Shown here one piece after another: positions 6,101-8,800 of a stretch of 8,800 nucleotides of DNA. The translations under genes were made by a program, and so were the position numbers. Below the pieces are notes generated by a model. The model had not been told where the DNA came from, made no database searches, and was given only the letters and a program-made list of their open reading frames with translations. Every line of letters starts with the position of its first letter. The first letter of the stretch is position 1. The stretch is from Clostridia bacterium. GTDB taxonomy: Bacteria > Bacillota > Peptococcia > Peptococcales > SKKY01. The DNA lies in NCBI GenBank assembly GCA_007123515.1, contig SKKY01000016.1:1-8800 (forward strand). Reading direction: 5' to 3'.

Positions 6101-6780
6101 AAATTACTTATTATGGTCATTCAGCATTTATGATTAAGGAAGGGAATTTTACATTTCTAATTGATCCCTTTATTTCGGACAATCCTCATCTTGATCTAGA
6201 CACAAATCAGTTAAAAGCTGACTACATTCTTCTGACTCATGGTCATGGAGATCATGTCGGAGATGCTCTTTCAATTGCAAAAAATACAGATGCCACGATT
6301 ATTGCGCCGTTTGAATTAGCTACCTATTGTGAAAGAAAGGGAGCTAAAGTACATCCAATGCATATCGGTGGTGGATTTAATTTTGATTTTGGTCGTGTGA
6401 AACTAACGCAGGCTTTACACGGATCGGCAGTTTTTGAAGGTGACGACATTATTTATACAGGAAATCCATGTGGATTCTTATTAATGATCAATGGGAAAAC
6501 AGTATACTATGCAGGTGACACGGGTTTATTTTTAGATATGAAACTGATTGGTGAATTAAATAAAATTGACATTGCCATGTTACCGATAGGTGATAATTTT
6601 ACTATGGGTGTAGATGATGCTGTTTATGCGGTTGACTTATTAAAACCAGCCCTATCCATTCCGATGCATTACAATACATTTGGCTATATTATGCAGGATC
6701 CGGAAGAATTTGTTGATAAAATCAAAGAAAAAAATTACGAAGGAAAAGTTCTGGAAATTAATAAAGAATATGAATTATAA
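6097..6780 (+). CDS. UPF0173 metal-dependent hydrolase (metallo-beta-lactamase fold)
   Basis: A 227-residue single-domain protein of the UPF0173 family (relatives include B. subtilis YtkL); the family substrate is not known. It starts MKITYYGHSAF, typical for the family. The metal-binding motif is THGHGDHVGD (47-56; His48, His50, Asp52, His53). Further expected ligands are His108 in ALHGS, Asp141 in AGDTG, and His191 in PMHYNTF, so the binuclear metal site is complete. No signal peptide is visible, so it acts in the cytoplasm. The ATG overlaps the pfk stop (ATGA, 6097-6100), a layout of translationally coupled genes, and a strong ribosome binding site precedes it. A terminator begins directly after the stop codon, making this the last gene of the lipoprotein-pfk operon. 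Confidence 0.9.
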   Translation: MKITYYGHSAFMIKEGNFTFLIDPFISDNPHLDLDTNQLKADYILLTHGHGDHVGDALSIAKNTDATIIAPFELATYCERKGAKVHPMHIGGGFNFDFGRVKLTQALHGSAVFEGDDIIYTGNPCGFLLMINGKTVYYAGDTGLFLDMKLIGELNKIDIAMLPIGDNFTMGVDDAVYAVDLLKPALSIPMHYNTFGYIMQDPEEFVDKIKEKNYEGKVLEINKEYEL

Positions 6781-6812
6781 AATAAAAGTCCGTCAGGACT
6801 TTTATTTTTTTT
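6781..6812 (+). terminator. Intrinsic terminator after the UPF0173 gene
   Basis: A perfect 11-bp stem (6781-6791 with 6796-6806; core AAAAGTCC / GGACTTTT) with the loop GTCA is followed by six further T's (6807-6812). It starts at the base after the UPF0173 stop codon and separates this operon from dprA, whose ribosome binding site follows at once. No separate dprA promoter is evident in the 14 remaining bases. Confidence 0.88.
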
Positions 6813-6826
6813 AGGGGGTAGGATTT

Positions 6827-7915
6827 TTGAAAGACATTGCGTATAACATAGCGATCATTCATGCCTTTCTCGGAGTTCATAACAACGAGATTCTAAAGAA
6901 AATTATCTGTCAGGTACCGTCTTTCAGGATAACGTCTTCCGATGATATCCGTTTTCTTATCAAAGAGAACATGGATGCTCACACTAAGAAAAGCAGGTCG
7001 GAAAAGACTTTGTCAAAAGCTGATATGGCTTGTATTGAAAGCTACCTTGATCATCACCAGATAAAAGTCATAACTTATTACGATCCTCTTTATCCTAAAT
7101 CATTAAGAAACATACCTGATCCGCCACCGGTTCTTTATCTTTACGGACAAATTAGAGAAACATTTAAAATAGCTGTTGTAGGGCCCAGAAATCCCAGTGA
7201 ATATGCGAAAATGATGACGAAGCGAATTGTAAAAAATTTATCTGAAAACAACATTACTATTATTAGTGGCATGGCGATGGGCATTGATAGTGTTGCACAT
7301 GATGTGGCGGCTAAAAGCACAGCAGGTACTATGGGTATCCTGGGTAGTGGTATAGATACCGCTTATCCGGCAACAAACAGATGGTTGTACGAGAAAGTAA
7401 AAGAAAATCCCGGTAATTGTTTGCTCAGTGAATTCCCGATTGGATATCCCCCTTCAAAATATACATTTCCGATGAGAAATCGTCTGATTAGTGGTTTAGC
7501 TAACGGTGTACTTGTCTCAGAGGCGGGAAGTAAAAGCGGATCTCTAATTACAGCCAGGCATGCTGGTGAACAGGGTAAAAATATTTATGCCATTCCCGGC
7601 ATGATAAATAATCCCCTGACTGAAGGAGTTCATCGTCTGATCAGAGACGGAGCCGTTCTGATCACCAGTGCTGCTGATATCCTAGAAGATCTCTATCCGA
7701 TGCTAAAAATAGAAGCCGATCATAAGAAATTCTTGAATTTAAATGATCTAGAGAGTAGTATAATAGGGAAATTAGAAAAGAACCCAAGTTCTTTGAATGA
7801 ATTACTAAAGGACACTTCTGTTGATATGTCGGAGATGACCCGCATTGTTTCAATGATGGAAATAAAAGGGATAATAAAAAAAGAGAAGAACAATAAATAT
7901 TTTGTAACTATATGA
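6827..7915 (+). CDS. dprA: DNA-processing protein DprA/Smf
   Basis: A 362-residue DprA. The protein binds single-stranded DNA entering during natural transformation, and loads RecA on it; it is also kept in many bacteria not known to be transformable. The N-terminal region (about 1-80) is a helical SAM-like domain. The Rossmann-like core carries VVGPRNPSEYA (117-127), SGMAMGIDSVAH (147-158), GSGIDTAYPATN (173-184), FPMRNRLISGL (214-224) and SEAGSKSGSLITA (231-243), then LIRDGA (271-276). About 305-362 forms the C-terminal winged helix found in many full-length DprA proteins. The usual VGSR reads VGPR here, a small departure. The start is TTG, with AGGGGGTAGGA (6813-6823) just upstream. The gene is followed by topA after 9 bases, a common Firmicutes pair, and the two are probably co-transcribed. 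Confidence 0.93.
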   Translation: MKDIAYNIAIIHAFLGVHNNEILKKIICQVPSFRITSSDDIRFLIKENMDAHTKKSRSEKTLSKADMACIESYLDHHQIKVITYYDPLYPKSLRNIPDPPPVLYLYGQIRETFKIAVVGPRNPSEYAKMMTKRIVKNLSENNITIISGMAMGIDSVAHDVAAKSTAGTMGILGSGIDTAYPATNRWLYEKVKENPGNCLLSEFPIGYPPSKYTFPMRNRLISGLANGVLVSEAGSKSGSLITARHAGEQGKNIYAIPGMINNPLTEGVHRLIRDGAVLITSAADILEDLYPMLKIEADHKKFLNLNDLESSIIGKLEKNPSSLNELLKDTSVDMSEMTRIVSMMEIKGIIKKEKNNKYFVTI

Positions 7916-7920
7916 GGTGA
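7914..7920 (+). promoter_or_regulatory. Ribosome binding site of topA
   Basis: GAGGTGA overlaps the dprA stop codon (TGA, 7913-7915) and lies 4 bases before the topA TTG start at 7925. It supports translational coupling and the unusual start codon. Confidence 0.7.
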
Positions 7921-7924
7921 GGAA

Positions 7925-8800
7925 TTGAGTTATAATCTGGTGATTGTGGAATCGCCTGCCAAGGCGAAAACAATCGAGAAATTTTTAGGAAAAACATACA
8001 AGGTGGCTGCTTCTATGGGTCATTTGCGAGATTTGCCTAAAAGTCAGCTTGGGGTAGATATTGAAAATGATTTCGAAGTGAAATACATTACCGTCAGAGG
8101 CAGAGGCAAACAAGTCAATGAATTAAAAAGTCTCGCGAAGAAAGCAAAGAAAGTTTTTCTGGCTACTGACCCGGACCGTGAAGGTGAGGCGATCGCCTGG
8201 CATCTGGCCCATTTGCTCAATCTTGACCTGGATGAGAGCAATCGGGTGGAGTTTAATGAGATAACAAAAAAAAGAATCACAGAAGCGATAAAATCTCCGG
8301 ATAAAATCGATGGTGATAAAGTAGATGCTCAGCAGGCAAGAAGGGTTCTTGACAGAATTGTAGGATATAAGCTTAGTCCTTTGCTTTGGAGAAAAGTAAA
8401 AAAAGGATTAAGTGCCGGCCGCGTACAATCAGTGGCGTTAAAATTGATTTGTGAAAGGGAAGATAAGGTGCTTGCCTTTGTTTCAGAGGAGTACTGGAGT
8501 ATTGATGCGGAATTTTTGAAGCAAAAAGAGATGATTGCCGGAAAATTGCAGAGCATCGAGGGTCAGAAAGTACAGATAAAAAATGAAAAAGAAGCACAGG
8601 CTTTGTACGAAGAGATTGTGCAGCAGGAATACAAAGTAAAAAATGTAACAAAATCTAAAAAAGAGTCTCATCCGCGTGCGCCTTTTACCACAAGCACAAT
8701 GCAGCAGGAAGCTTCTCAAAAGATTAATTTTACAACGAAAAAAACAATGATGGTTGCTCAGCAGCTTTATGAAGGTGTTAAACTAAAAAAAGATACCATT
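7925..8800 (+). CDS. topA: DNA topoisomerase I, N-terminal part (runs off the window)
   Basis: The first 292 codons of a type IA topoisomerase, which relaxes negatively supercoiled DNA through a single-strand break. The start is TTG at 7925, reading MSYNLVIVESPAKAKTIEKF; the family's N-terminus begins at just this point and a ribosome binding site precedes it. The TOPRIM domain has Glu9 and the metal-binding DxDxE in LATDPDREGEAIAWH (79-93). Next come FNEITKKRITEAI (110-122), QARRVLDRIVGYKLSP (137-152), and GLSAGRVQSVAL (161-172), all typical of the DNA-gate domains. The frame is open to the last base, ending at VKLKKDTI just before the expected active-site tyrosine motif, so that residue and the C-terminal zinc region cannot be judged. 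Several open stretches on the opposite strand here are shadows of this gene. Confidence 0.96.
   Translation, partial: MSYNLVIVESPAKAKTIEKFLGKTYKVAASMGHLRDLPKSQLGVDIENDFEVKYITVRGRGKQVNELKSLAKKAKKVFLATDPDREGEAIAWHLAHLLNLDLDESNRVEFNEITKKRITEAIKSPDKIDGDKVDAQQARRVLDRIVGYKLSPLLWRKVKKGLSAGRVQSVALKLICEREDKVLAFVSEEYWSIDAEFLKQKEMIAGKLQSIEGQKVQIKNEKEAQALYEEIVQQEYKVKNVTKSKKESHPRAPFTTSTMQQEASQKINFTTKKTMMVAQQLYEGVKLKKDTI

Noticed and set aside
8044..8719. Four overlapping minus-strand open frames in the topA region, and one at 7662-7853 in dprA
   Set aside because: They oppose conserved TopA and DprA coding sequence and have low-complexity, Ser/Phe/Leu-rich translations typical of antisense frames.

Overview
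This window reads as the chromosome of a low-GC, Gram-positive (Firmicutes-type, plausibly clostridial) bacterium. Supporting signs are the AT-rich codon use, strong purine-rich ribosome binding sites, several TTG starts, U-tailed terminator hairpins, a LolA-independent lipoprotein signal, the dprA-topA pair, and a PerR-like Fur repressor. It looks like ordinary chromosomal backbone: I see no RNA gene, CRISPR array, insertion sequence or phage gene, and no gap between genes longer than about 150 bases. The genus cannot be fixed from this sequence.

Layout. (1) 1-353: 3' part of a PerR-like repressor gene, closed by a bidirectional terminator. (2) 352-980: a universal stress protein gene on the minus strand. 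Its promoter region carries a close match to the PerR box, followed by the murE upstream region. (3) 981-3341: a divergent murE-like Mur ligase and an aspartate/glutamate racemase-family gene, same strand, ending in a second bidirectional terminator whose loop contains the racemase stop codon. (4) 3340-3816: a second universal stress protein gene on the minus strand, a paralogue of the first. (5) 3957-6812: an apparent operon of a methionine-rich lipoprotein, a 6-phosphofructokinase gene broken by an in-frame TAA after 29 codons, and a UPF0173 metallo-hydrolase, closed by a terminator. (6) 6827-8800: dprA and the first 292 codons of topA, tightly spaced.

How the genes fit together. The PerR-like protein and the PerR-box-like site suggest that the first stress protein is part of a peroxide or metal response. 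MurE adds the third amino acid of the peptidoglycan stem peptide, and the neighbouring racemase could supply a D-amino acid for the wall; this link is inferred from position only. DprA (protects and loads RecA on incoming single-stranded DNA) and TopA (relaxes negative supercoils) form a common Firmicutes pair.

Points most worth a second look: the in-frame stop in an otherwise intact phosphofructokinase gene; the PerR-box-like operator; the unusual substrate-side motifs of the MurE-like ligase and its pairing with a racemase; and the very methionine-rich lipoprotein leading the phosphofructokinase operon. I found no convincing wholly new multi-gene system.
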